A stretch of DNA of 64,000 nt from Paenibacillus sp. CF384 (GTDB taxonomy: Bacteria; Bacillota; Bacilli; Paenibacillales; Paenibacillaceae), in the NCBI RefSeq assembly GCF_900106745.1, contig NZ_FNNV01000018.1, forward strand, positions 62,001-126,000, given 5' to 3'. Made by a program: the position numbers and the translations under genes. The notes under the pieces are model-generated. The model saw only the letters and a list, made by a program, of their open reading frames with translations, ran no database searches and was not told where the DNA came from. Below, in pieces: positions 52,800 to 61,339 of this stretch (its first letter is position 1; each line of letters opens with the position of its first letter).

Positions 52800-52900
52800 A
52801 GTCGAATTCCATGAGAGGTGGTGAGGAGGCAAGGAATTACAAAGTTGTTATTGCTTAAATACAAGGTATGGGGTTAACTAAAAACGGAGGTGTCTTTCAA

Positions 52901-54484
52901 GTGAAAATGAAATCATCGTCTACTGTTCTTAAATGGTGTTTACTCCTTCTATGCTTCAGCATCATCGCAGCTTGTTCCAGCAATAACAATGGGAACAACA
53001 AGAATGCGACCGAGAACACGGCCGCAACGAATACAACCAATACAACGACGGAAGAACCGGCTGCGAATAATACGGCAGAAGAGCCTGTCAAAGAGGAGCT
53101 TCCTGAAGTAAAATTAACGTTCTACTATCCAAGTAACCCGCCAGGACCGGATCAACAAGCCGTTAATGACGAAATCAATAAATATTTGAAAGAGAAAATT
53201 AACGCAACGGTTGATTTGAAGCCGCTTTCTTTCGACGAATACGATCCGAAGCTCAATACGATCATGGCTGCAGGCGAAGAATTCGATGTCGCATGGGGCT
53301 CTAAATACTGGCTGCTCAGCTATCAAGCAAACATCGATAAAGGCGCACTGCTTGAACTTACTGACGACATGATCAGCAAATATGCACCTGAAGCACGTGC
53401 CAACATTCCGGATAAATTCTGGCCGGATATGAAAGCCAATGACGGCAAAGTATATGGCTTCCCGGTTTACCAAGTTGCGGCTAAGACGAAGAGCTTGGTC
53501 ATTCAGAAGCGTTTTGCCGACAAATACAACCTTGATGTCAGCACCATCCACACATATAAAGACATTGAGCCGTTCCTGAAACAAGTTAAAGAAGGCGAAA
53601 AGGATGTCATTCCTTTCGGTATGGGCATGAACTCATGGGGCTTCTATACAAGTCCTGACTGGGTGGGTACAGACGGATTGGCCGTTTCGTACAAGAAAGA
53701 CGACCCGAATTATTCCATTCTGACGGGTGAAGAGCAAATCAATGCGAAGAAAGAATACTACGAAACGATGCACAGATGGTATAAAGCAGGCTACATCAAC
53801 GAGGATGCTCCGATTCTCAAAAACTTCGGAGACCTGGAGAAGAAAGGCAATGTCGCAGTCGGTATTGAATTTACGACTAAGCCAGGCGGCGAGATCGATG
53901 AAATGAATAACAACGGCGGCAATGAAGTTATCTATGCTCCGATTTCCGACAGCTACTTCACAGGTATCGCGAGCGCTATGCAGGTCGTTAGCAAAACGTC
54001 CAAAAATCCGGAACGTGCTTTAATGTTCATTAACTTGTTAAACACAGATAAATTCCTGTACAACTTGATCTGCTACGGTATTGAAGGCAAACACTATACG
54101 AAGAAAGACGGCGACTACATCGAGCCGATCAAAGATTCCGGTTATGCGCCGAATGTAGACTGGGTGTTCGGTAACCAGTTCAATGCTTACCTGAAAGCGC
54201 CACAAACCGCAGATGTATGGCAAAAAACGATCGATCTGAACAACAGCGCAATGGTTGCTGCATCGTATGGCTTCTCCGTTAACCAAGATCCGATCAAGTC
54301 GGAGCTTGCTAACACAAATGCGGTTAACAATGAATTCGCGCAAGCACTGGAAACCGGTGCCGTTGATCCTGCCGATATCATGCCGAAATATATCGAGAAG
54401 CTGAAAGCGGCAGGTCAAGAGAAGATCGACCAAGAGATCCAGAAACAATGGGATGAGTTCCTTGTGAAGCAAGGCCTGAAGTAA
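52901..54484 (+). CDS. Extracellular solute-binding lipoprotein (LplA type)
   Basis: A 527-residue secreted lipoprotein with lipobox IIAAC (Cys 25), a long Asn/Thr/Glu-rich linker (about residues 28-65) and a binding domain that starts LPEVKLTFYYPSNPPGPDQQ near residue 67. It should deliver an oligosaccharide to the permeases. The GTG at 52901 is chosen because GGAGG lies 10 bases upstream; the ATG at 52907 is further off. A terminator follows. The ATPase is missing from the locus. Confidence 0.92.
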   Translation: MKMKSSSTVLKWCLLLLCFSIIAACSSNNNGNNKNATENTAATNTTNTTTEEPAANNTAEEPVKEELPEVKLTFYYPSNPPGPDQQAVNDEINKYLKEKINATVDLKPLSFDEYDPKLNTIMAAGEEFDVAWGSKYWLLSYQANIDKGALLELTDDMISKYAPEARANIPDKFWPDMKANDGKVYGFPVYQVAAKTKSLVIQKRFADKYNLDVSTIHTYKDIEPFLKQVKEGEKDVIPFGMGMNSWGFYTSPDWVGTDGLAVSYKKDDPNYSILTGEEQINAKKEYYETMHRWYKAGYINEDAPILKNFGDLEKKGNVAVGIEFTTKPGGEIDEMNNNGGNEVIYAPISDSYFTGIASAMQVVSKTSKNPERALMFINLLNTDKFLYNLICYGIEGKHYTKKDGDYIEPIKDSGYAPNVDWVFGNQFNAYLKAPQTADVWQKTIDLNNSAMVAASYGFSVNQDPIKSELANTNAVNNEFAQALETGAVDPADIMPKYIEKLKAAGQEKIDQEIQKQWDEFLVKQGLK

Positions 54485-54517
54485 TCATAAGGGTTACTGG
54501 TAAGAGGTAACGAAGCC

Positions 54518-54558
54518 AAAGAGGCAGGGGGAGCAGTACGGTACCTCTGCCTCTTTTT
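54518..54558 (+). terminator. Terminator or attenuator after the binding protein
   Basis: AAAGAGGCAG at 54518-54527 pairs with CTGCCTCTTT at 54547-54556, then TT. Some read-through into the beta-helix gene, 24 bases on, is possible. Confidence 0.85.
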
Positions 54559-54582
54559 ACATGGAACGGGAGGGCTATTCAG

Positions 54583-56670
54583 ATGGAGTTGTTTGTTTCG
54601 GTTAAGGATGGCGATGATGCTAACACGGGGATGACTGCTGAGGCGGCTGTTCGGACACTTGAACGCGCTAGGGAACTGGTACGAATGAAGCTGGCGGAAG
54701 CCTATAAGCAGGACATTACCGTTTGGATTAGCGGCGGGCGGTACGAATTGACGGAACCGCTGCGTTTGGATGAGCGTGATTCTGCTGCTGATGGGTACTC
54801 GGTGACCTATCGCGGTACTGCACAGGATGAAGAAGGTGTCACGATTAGCGGCGGAAGCGCGATTACAGGTTGGGAGCCTTATGATGACCATACCTATCGT
54901 GTCCGGCTGAATGCAGGTAGTGCAATTCATACGCTCTATGAGAATGGGGAACGCGCATGGACGGCGAGGAGTCCCAAACAAGGTTACCATGTCGTTGCCG
55001 GTAGAGGAGACGGTGATTCGAGAACCGGGTTTCGATTTCATAAGGAGGATGTTCCGAGATTCGAGCACGGGCCGGGTACGCAAGGTGCGCAGATCCACAT
55101 ATGGCCTGGGGAAGGCGAGTGGAATTGGTTCACGGAAACGAAAACGATCGACCGTATTAGTTGGGAAGAAGGGATAGTCTCGTTCAAAGAACCTGCGCCA
55201 TGGGGGATCGACCAAGGCTCGCGGTACAGAGTTCAAGGGGCGTTGTCGCTCTTGACGGAACCGGGGGAATATTACTTCGACGCGGCTAGCGGCGAATTAT
55301 ACTATTATCCGAGGCAGCTGCCCATTGAGGAGCAAGTGATTGCAGCTCCTGCTATGAAGCGGGTGATTGAGCTGGTAGGCAGTTCGCCTGACACCCCGGT
55401 GAAGGGCATTGTGCTTGAAGGATTAACGGTGGAGTGCTCCGATTATGCGCAGGAATATCGAATGCCGGATAGCAACTGCGAGCACTTGGAGAGCCGACAT
55501 GGACTCGTTTATCTCGAGAATGCCTGCGGTATTTCCGTTAGAGGCTGCCGGCTCTGGAACAGTGGCTTCAGCGGCATCGTACTGAATGGATATTGTCAGG
55601 GGAATGAAATCTCGGACAATCTGATTGAGCATACCGGCTATAACGGTGTCTATGTGATCGGCATCGCTCCGGGAGAAGGCGACTATGATAGCGCCGAGCA
55701 GGCTGATGTGAGCAAAGGGAATCTCATTACGAATAATTTGATCCGGTTCGGCGGTGAACTCATTGGTCACAGCTCAGGCATTCAGCTTTATCAAAGCGGA
55801 AGCAATGAAGTGTCACATAACGAGATTCACGGCATGCCGAGATATGGCATTTCGCTGAAAGGGTTACGACAAGGCGCCATGGAGTCATCCTATTACGGGA
55901 CGGAGGTTACGTGGGAGAATCATTGGGATTTCACGCACACGCGGAACAACCTGATTACTCGCAATAACTTCTGGGATGTGATGAAGGACAGCCAAGATGG
56001 CGGGATGCTGGAGTCTTGGGGAGCGGGAACCGGCAACCGGATTATCGCCAATCGGTTTCATCACAGCGGCATTTATTTCTCCTTCGGCTTCTGTATTTAT
56101 TTGGACGATGCATCGGATCACTATCACGTCTCGCATAATGTGATCCATGATTTGTACAGCGCGGGCAGCGGCGTGCTGTGGTTTGTTGTGTTCTCCAAAG
56201 GCATCGGCAACCGGATTGAGAACAATCTGCTGGTACGGAACGATGCGCGGGCTGCCTTCGGCACGCAAGAAATGGCCGGTGAGGAGAATCGAGATATAAC
56301 GATTCTGCGTAACCTTGCAGTGAGCTCGGGGGATCAGCTGTATCATTTCGTCAATTGGAAGGATGACCGGCTGCTGGAGGCGGACTTCAATCTCTATGAC
56401 AATGGGACGAAGGAGCTGACCGTGAGCGGCATCTACGGGGATGACAAGCGAGGCCTCGTACCAATTCCATGGGAAGCTTGGCGCAATATGGTGGATGGCA
56501 AATTTGATGCGCACACCTTGAACGCGGATGCGATGCTAATCACAGAAGGGGAAGGCGGCCACGTGCAATTTACGCTGGATCCGGCATCGCCAGCATTCGG
56601 TCTTGGCTGGGAAGCGATCGATATGAGCAGCATGGGCTTGAAGGAGACCTTCCCGTTTCCGCGGGGTTGA
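54583..56670 (+). CDS. Right-handed beta-helix glycan-active protein (GH141-like)
   Basis: A 695-residue protein. The start (ELFVSVKDGDDANTGMTAEAAVRTLERARELV) with an IWISGGRYEL-like repeat near residue 45 and ISGGSAITGWEPYD near residue 87 is the usual opening of right-handed beta-helix glycosidases such as GH141 (alpha-L-fucosidase or xylanase). Helix rungs with N-N-L-I and SGI/YNGVYV patterns fill about residues 250-550. No signal peptide is visible, so it works in the cytoplasm on imported sugar. GGAACGGGAGG precedes the ATG. It follows the importer and probably acts on its cargo. Pectate-lyase-like proteins are the alternative. Confidence 0.65.
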   Translation: MELFVSVKDGDDANTGMTAEAAVRTLERARELVRMKLAEAYKQDITVWISGGRYELTEPLRLDERDSAADGYSVTYRGTAQDEEGVTISGGSAITGWEPYDDHTYRVRLNAGSAIHTLYENGERAWTARSPKQGYHVVAGRGDGDSRTGFRFHKEDVPRFEHGPGTQGAQIHIWPGEGEWNWFTETKTIDRISWEEGIVSFKEPAPWGIDQGSRYRVQGALSLLTEPGEYYFDAASGELYYYPRQLPIEEQVIAAPAMKRVIELVGSSPDTPVKGIVLEGLTVECSDYAQEYRMPDSNCEHLESRHGLVYLENACGISVRGCRLWNSGFSGIVLNGYCQGNEISDNLIEHTGYNGVYVIGIAPGEGDYDSAEQADVSKGNLITNNLIRFGGELIGHSSGIQLYQSGSNEVSHNEIHGMPRYGISLKGLRQGAMESSYYGTEVTWENHWDFTHTRNNLITRNNFWDVMKDSQDGGMLESWGAGTGNRIIANRFHHSGIYFSFGFCIYLDDASDHYHVSHNVIHDLYSAGSGVLWFVVFSKGIGNRIENNLLVRNDARAAFGTQEMAGEENRDITILRNLAVSSGDQLYHFVNWKDDRLLEADFNLYDNGTKELTVSGIYGDDKRGLVPIPWEAWRNMVDGKFDAHTLNADAMLITEGEGGHVQFTLDPASPAFGLGWEAIDMSSMGLKETFPFPRG

Positions 56671-56809
56671 ATAAATTGAGCAGTTTACCTCAGTGCGACG
56701 CGCAGGGGCCAGATGCAAATTTTCACTGGATGAGGTGTGTGAAGAGTTCTATCACGAGTAGCTTCCATGTTACGATAGACGGGAAGTGACCATAAAGGGG
56801 TAGAACAAG

Positions 56810-57517
56810 GTGGTATTGACGGGGGCAGTCGTAAATGCAGCTGCAATAATTGGGGGAGGCACGCTTGGCATCGTGCTTCCTCATGTAAAAGAAGAAATGA
56901 GAAAAACGGTTATGGCCGGAATGGGGATTCTTGTTCTTGTTCTCGGTATCGGCATGGCGCTTAAGTCCAACAATTTTGTACTCGTGGCCTTTAGTTTAGC
57001 GATTGGCGGGATTCTTGGCGAGCTGCTTGCCATTGAGCATAAGCTGCAATTACTAGGTGAACGTTTGCAGAAATTAATATCGCAAGACAAGCCAAGCAGC
57101 GTCGCGGAAGGGTTTGTTACGACGACACTCATATTCTGCATCGGGGCTATGGCGGTGCTTGGGTCGCTGGAGAGCGGCTTGCATAACAACCATGACATCT
57201 TATTTACTAAATCGATATTGGATGGATTTCTCGCGCTGCTCTTTGCATCGACCTTAGGCGTAGGTGTACTTTTCTCCTCGGTGCCAATTCTGTTGTATGA
57301 AGGAGCACTTGCGCTGTTTGCTTCCGTCATTACGACTTGGATCGGTCAGACGATGCTGGACGATATAATCGTAGAAATCACGTCTATCGGCGGGGTTTTG
57401 ATTATGGGCATTGGCATTAATATCTTGAACGTGATGCGAATCAAGGTCGCGAATTTGCTGCCGTCGATTCTAATTGGCGCTTGTCTTGTGCCGATTCTAA
57501 AGTGGCTGGGCATTTGA
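56810..57517 (+). CDS. DUF554 family membrane protein
   Basis: A 235-residue membrane protein with about seven spans. The start VLTGAVVNAAAIIGGGTLGIVL, the central FCIGAMAVLGSLESGL near residue 110 and GVLIMGIGINILN near residue 198 are characteristic of DUF554 (Bacillus YdfK, Escherichia coli YqgA), whose role is unknown. It starts with GTG about 10 bases after AAAGGGG. It is the last gene before the repeat array, which begins five bases after its stop. Confidence 0.87.
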   Translation: MVLTGAVVNAAAIIGGGTLGIVLPHVKEEMRKTVMAGMGILVLVLGIGMALKSNNFVLVAFSLAIGGILGELLAIEHKLQLLGERLQKLISQDKPSSVAEGFVTTTLIFCIGAMAVLGSLESGLHNNHDILFTKSILDGFLALLFASTLGVGVLFSSVPILLYEGALALFASVITTWIGQTMLDDIIVEITSIGGVLIMGIGINILNVMRIKVANLLPSILIGACLVPILKWLGI

Positions 57518-57521
57518 TCGC

Positions 57522-58405
57522 GGTAGCTGAGAGTCGGGAAATCCGACTCTCAAGGCCGAAACCGCGCCAAAATGAGGCTGAGAGTCGGAAAAACCGACTC
57601 TCATCGATTCAACTAACCAATCAACCTCCGCTCCGGTAGCTGAGAGTCGAAAAATGCGACTCTCAGCGCCGAAACCGCACCGAAAAGAGGCTGAGAGTCG
57701 GAAAAACCGACTCTCAGCGGTTCAACTAGCTAATCTACCTCCGCTCCGGTAGCTGAGAGTCGAAAAATGCGACTCTCAGCGCCGAAACCGCTCCAAAATG
57801 AGGCTGAGAGTCGGAAAAACCGACTCTCAGCGATTCAACTAGCTAAGCTACCTCCGCTCCGGTAGCTGAGAGTCGAAAAATCCGACTCTCAGCGCCGAAA
57901 CCGCGCCAAAATGAGGCTGAGAGTAGGAAAAACCGACTCTCAGCGGTTCAACTAGCTAATCAACCTCCGCTCCGGTAGCTGAGAGTCGAAAAATGCGACT
58001 CTCAGCGCCGAAACCGCTCCAAAATGAGGCTGAGAGTCGGAAAAACCGACTCTCAGCGATTCAACTAGCTAAGCTACCTCCGCTCCGGTAGCTGAGAGTA
58101 GAAAAATCCGACTCTCAGAGCCGAAACCGCGCCAAAATGAGGCTGAGAGTCGGAAAAGCCGACTCTCAGCGGTTCAACTAGCTAATCTACCTCCGCTCCG
58201 GTAGCTGAGAGTCGAAAAATGCGACTCTCAGCGCTGGAAATGCGCCGAAAAGTAGCTGAGAGTCGGAAAAAGCGACTCTCAGCGATTCAACTAACTAATC
58301 TACCTCCGCTCCGGTAGCTGAGAGTCGAAAAATGCGACTCTCAGCGCCGAAACCGCGCCGAAAAGAGGCTGAGAGTCGGAAAAACCGACTCTCAGCGGTT
58401 CAACT
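57522..58405. repeat. 113-bp tandem repeat array, 7.8 copies, two hairpins per copy
   Basis: Units start at 57522, 57635, 57748, 57861, 57974, 58087, 58200 and 58313, always 113 bases apart. Each begins GGTAGCTGAGAGTCG and contains hairpin A (CTGAGAGTCG with CGACTCTCAG) and hairpin B (CTGAGAGTCGG with CCGACTCTCAG), both with an A-rich loop, joined by GCCGAAACCGC and closed by a TTCAACTAGCTAA spacer and CCTCCGCTCC. No coding frame fits. The last copy ends in the middle of its spacer at about 58405. The stretch is otherwise without genes. Confidence 0.97.
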
Positions 58406-58430
58406 CGACTCTCACGACCAACGCTGCGCT

Positions 58431-58625
58431 GAAATGCTGCCTCAAGTGCAACAATTCACACTCTGGGGGGCCGAATTCCATCAAATGCTGCTTTAAATGC
58501 AACAATTCAAAGAGGATAGGTAGTAAAAAGAACTTTCCGGGAGAAAATGTTGCCTATTATGCAACATTCTCTCTCAGAAAGCTCTTATTTCGTAGAATTG
58601 TTGCAGAATTGGCAGCATTTCTATT
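58431..58625. repeat. Palindromic non-coding element with inverted ends
   Basis: The segment holds AAATGCTGC...TGCAACAATTC twice in direct order (about 58431-58457 and 58481-58508) and once inverted (GAATTGTTGC...GGCAGCATTT, about 58596-58621). Between the inner pair lies a long hairpin, 58528-58586, with a 26-bp stem, three mismatches and a CTATTAT loop. This looks like a miniature mobile element or a structured RNA. No coding frame is present. Confidence 0.7.
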
Positions 58626-58673
58626 AAATACATCCGGTTGGTATCAGGAGTGTGCTATTGCGGCTGCTAATTG

Positions 58674-59567
58674 TTACGTCTGCTGCGGTTTTTTCTTATG
58701 CTTCAGGTCGCTCATAATTTTGCGGCCGGTCGGCGTTTGGGCCAGGCCGCCGCCGGCTGTTTCGCGGTGGATCTCTGGCATGGCTGAGCCAACCTCGAGC
58801 ATGACCTGGATGACTTCGTCGGAGGGGATGACGCTGCGAACACCGGCAAGCGCCATATCCGCGGCAGCCAGTGCCGTAACGGCGCCGAATCCGTTGCGCA
58901 CGATGCACGGAATTTCTACAAGTCCGCCGACAGGGTCGCAGATTAATCCGAGCGTGTTCTTCAGCGCGAGACCTACGGCATGAATCGCTTGCGCAGGTGT
59001 GCCGCCTCGCAGCTCCACGAGCGCGCCGGCCGCCATGCCGATGGCGGAGCCAACCTCCGCCTGGCATCCGCCTTCGGCGCCGGAGACGAAGGAATTGTTG
59101 GCGATGACATAGCCAATGGCGCCGGCGGCGAATAAGGCATAGACCAGTTCTTCGTCAGCCAAGCCGAACCGCTCCTGGGTGCTGACGAAGACGCCGGGGA
59201 TAATGCCGCATGAGCCTGCCGTTGGCGTTGCGATAATGCGGCCCATCGAGGCGTTAACCTCAGACACCGCAAGCGCATACGCCATCGCATCGCTGGCCGA
59301 CCCGCCGAGGCTGGGCTCGAGCTCTTGTCTCTTCGCCAGTACGCGCTGTGCATCTAGACCGGTCAACCCGCTGCGCGAAGTGGTATTCTCGTGCAGACCG
59401 CGGCGGACCGCTTCTTTCATGACGCCGTAATAGGCGGTCATCTTGGCGAATTCGTCCGCAGGAGACTTGCCTGACTCCGCGCTTTGTTCCTCCAGCATCA
59501 ACCGCCCAATCGAAAGCCCGCGCTGCGCGCACAGCTCGCCAAGCTCGGATAACGTCCGAAAATTCAT
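58674..59567 (-). CDS. sdaAA: L-serine dehydratase, alpha subunit (iron-sulfur)
   Basis: A 297-residue subunit that converts L-serine to pyruvate and ammonia. The 4Fe-4S cluster Cys are in GSCGIIPG near residue 124, EGGCQAEVG near residue 168 and GLICDPVGG near residue 209; conserved active-site segments ENTTSRSGL near residue 60 and AMGYV-like AIGYVIANNSF near residue 150 are present. Length is normal. Its ATG overlaps the stop of sdaAB by four bases (ATGA), so the two subunits are translated together. The gene is read toward the repeat region. Confidence 0.92.
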   Translation of the reverse strand: MNFRTLSELGELCAQRGLSIGRLMLEEQSAESGKSPADEFAKMTAYYGVMKEAVRRGLHENTTSRSGLTGLDAQRVLAKRQELEPSLGGSASDAMAYALAVSEVNASMGRIIATPTAGSCGIIPGVFVSTQERFGLADEELVYALFAAGAIGYVIANNSFVSGAEGGCQAEVGSAIGMAAGALVELRGGTPAQAIHAVGLALKNTLGLICDPVGGLVEIPCIVRNGFGAVTALAAADMALAGVRSVIPSDEVIQVMLEVGSAMPEIHRETAGGGLAQTPTGRKIMSDLKHKKKPQQT

Positions 59568-60262
59568 GACGTACCACTCCCCTCTGATTGACTTAGATCA
59601 ACGGTATAAATGGCTTGCACATGGCTGATTTCTTTGATAGTCTCCAGCAGCGGAGCTGGCAAGGCAGCATCCAGCTCAAGCACAGTCAGTGCATCGCCGC
59701 TTCGACCTTTACGATCGACGGACATATGGCCGATGTTGACGCTTTCCGATTTCAGCAAAGAAGTCAGGTCGGCAATCACGCCGGGGCGGTCAGCATGCCG
59801 AATGACAAGCGTGGGGTAGTTACCGGTAAGCTTAACGGCAAATTCATTTAATTCGACGATTTCGATATTACCGCCTCCGATGGAGGTTCCAATTAAAGAT
59901 AGCTGCTGCGGGACAGGCTGATCCACGGATAAGACGAGTTTTACGGTATTGGGATGGGAGAAAAGTCCTTTGCCTTGTTCGAAAGAAATGGCAAGGCCGC
60001 GATCACTAGCGATATCGAGCGCTTGCGGGATGCGATAATCATCCGTGGCGAATCCAAGGAGTCCGCTGACAATCGCAATATCCGTACCATGTCCTTGATA
60101 GGTGGCGGCGAAGGAGCCGTAGAAAATAATTTCCGCTTGATCCGGCACGCCGCCCAGAAGCTGACTGGCAACAAGTCCGATACGGACTGCACCTGCGGTA
60201 TGCGAACTTGAAGGGCCCACCATGGAGGGTCCGATTATGGAGAATACGTCTTTGAATCGCAT
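59564..60262 (-). CDS. sdaAB: L-serine dehydratase, beta subunit
   Basis: A 232-residue partner subunit with the N-terminal SIIGPSMVGPSSSHTAGAVRIG motif near residue 9 (substrate-binding segment) and a C-terminal ACT domain (about residues 145-220: TLVIRHADRPGVIADLTSLLKS), which likely regulates activity by binding an amino acid. GGAGG precedes the ATG at 60260-60262. It is the first gene of a two-gene operon with sdaAA. Confidence 0.93.
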   Translation of the reverse strand: MRFKDVFSIIGPSMVGPSSSHTAGAVRIGLVASQLLGGVPDQAEIIFYGSFAATYQGHGTDIAIVSGLLGFATDDYRIPQALDIASDRGLAISFEQGKGLFSHPNTVKLVLSVDQPVPQQLSLIGTSIGGGNIEIVELNEFAVKLTGNYPTLVIRHADRPGVIADLTSLLKSESVNIGHMSVDRKGRSGDALTVLELDAALPAPLLETIKEISHVQAIYTVDLSQSEGSGTS

Positions 60263-60306
60263 GCGGCAGCAGACCTCCGATTAGAATATGGGGGACAAAT
60301 TAGGCC

Positions 60307-60329
60307 GGAAACATGATGCTATTGTTTCC
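60307..60329. promoter_or_regulatory. Inverted repeat upstream of the serine dehydratase operon
   Basis: GGAAACA at 60307-60313 pairs with TGTTTCC at 60323-60329. It lies between the sda operon and the AraC gene, and may be an operator or a weak terminator for the latter. Confidence 0.4.
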
Positions 60330-60380
60330 AAGAACAGCAAAGTGAACTCATGTTCAAGTTATTCGTAATGTTCGTAATGG

Positions 60381-61181
60381 CTAGCTCAGCCGATAGGCTG
60401 CAGGGGACACGCCGTACTTCTGACGAAACACCCGATAGAAGTAAGAATAACTGCCGAAGCCGCATGTAACCGCGATCTGCTCTAAGGTCATGGTGCTGTA
60501 TTTGATGCGGTCAATGGCCATGGATAATCGGACATTTTGGGTATACTGAATGATGGTCATGCCATAGCATTCCTTGAACAGATGGACGGTGCGCGATACG
60601 CTTAGCCGTGCACATTCGGCAACCTCCGCAATCGTGAACGACCGTGCGGCATTCTCGTCGATGAAGTTTTTCATGCGTGTGGCGACAAAAGATTTCCCTT
60701 GAAACACAGACTGTGTTGTAATCGCACGGTCAATGCAGAGGCATAACGAGCGCAGTAAGTAATCGGCCAGTTCGCGATCCTCTGCTTCAAAGCGCCGTTT
60801 CTCTAAGATAAGCGCCTGCCAGACGGACAGCCAGCGTTCATCCGGAACAACCTTTACCCGCTGAGGGCGATCCTTGCGGCTCCACCATTCGTCGAGCCAG
60901 CTCCCGCGACAGATGACGTAATAATCGCCGCTTGAGATTTCGGTTTGCGCATCCTCTTCTTCTTGAGAGTGACTTGGCGCGATGTTCAACTGATAGTAGT
61001 CACCAGGCTTAAAGAGCAGCAGATCACCGGCTTCAATTCGCTGCATCCGCCCGTCGACGAATGCCTCACAGCTGCCGTCCACTTGCAAACGAAACACGTA
61101 GGCGCGTAATCCGTCCCGATTGGTAATTTGAAATGGCTGTGAATGATAGGAGTAATTGCAGCTCATAATTTCGGTATTCAA
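60381..61181 (-). CDS. AraC family transcriptional regulator
   Basis: A 266-residue regulator with an N-terminal cupin-like sensor (residues about 10-100, LRAYVFRLQVDGSCEAFVDGRM) and a C-terminal AraC domain (about residues 165-266: FTIAEVAECARLSVSRTVHLFKE and LEQIAVTCGFGSYSYFYRVFRQKYG). The TTG at 61179-61181 is preceded by GGAGAGAG; an ATG further upstream lacks a site. It is divergent from the isomerase gene and likely activates it. Its ligand is unknown, probably the sugar of that operon. Confidence 0.88.
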   Translation of the reverse strand: MNTEIMSCNYSYHSQPFQITNRDGLRAYVFRLQVDGSCEAFVDGRMQRIEAGDLLLFKPGDYYQLNIAPSHSQEEEDAQTEISSGDYYVICRGSWLDEWWSRKDRPQRVKVVPDERWLSVWQALILEKRRFEAEDRELADYLLRSLCLCIDRAITTQSVFQGKSFVATRMKNFIDENAARSFTIAEVAECARLSVSRTVHLFKECYGMTIIQYTQNVRLSMAIDRIKYSTMTLEQIAVTCGFGSYSYFYRVFRQKYGVSPAAYRLS

Positions 61182-61339
61182 AGGTCTCTCTCCATTTTGC
61201 AGCAAAATTGTACATGTCACTGTTATATAATACATCTACGAACGCCTCGATATCCACTATAATGGTTGTCAGATTGGTCAACTAACCGGGCTTGACGCCG
61301 ATCAGGCGTTCATCCGTCATTATGAAAGGAAGATCACAA

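Noticed and set aside
57522-58405. CRISPR array
   Set aside because: The repeat unit is 113 bp and all of it repeats; there are no unique spacers and no cas genes.
60263-60380. Riboswitch upstream of the serine dehydratase genes
   Set aside because: Only a 7-bp inverted repeat is seen; no glycine or other riboswitch core could be found.
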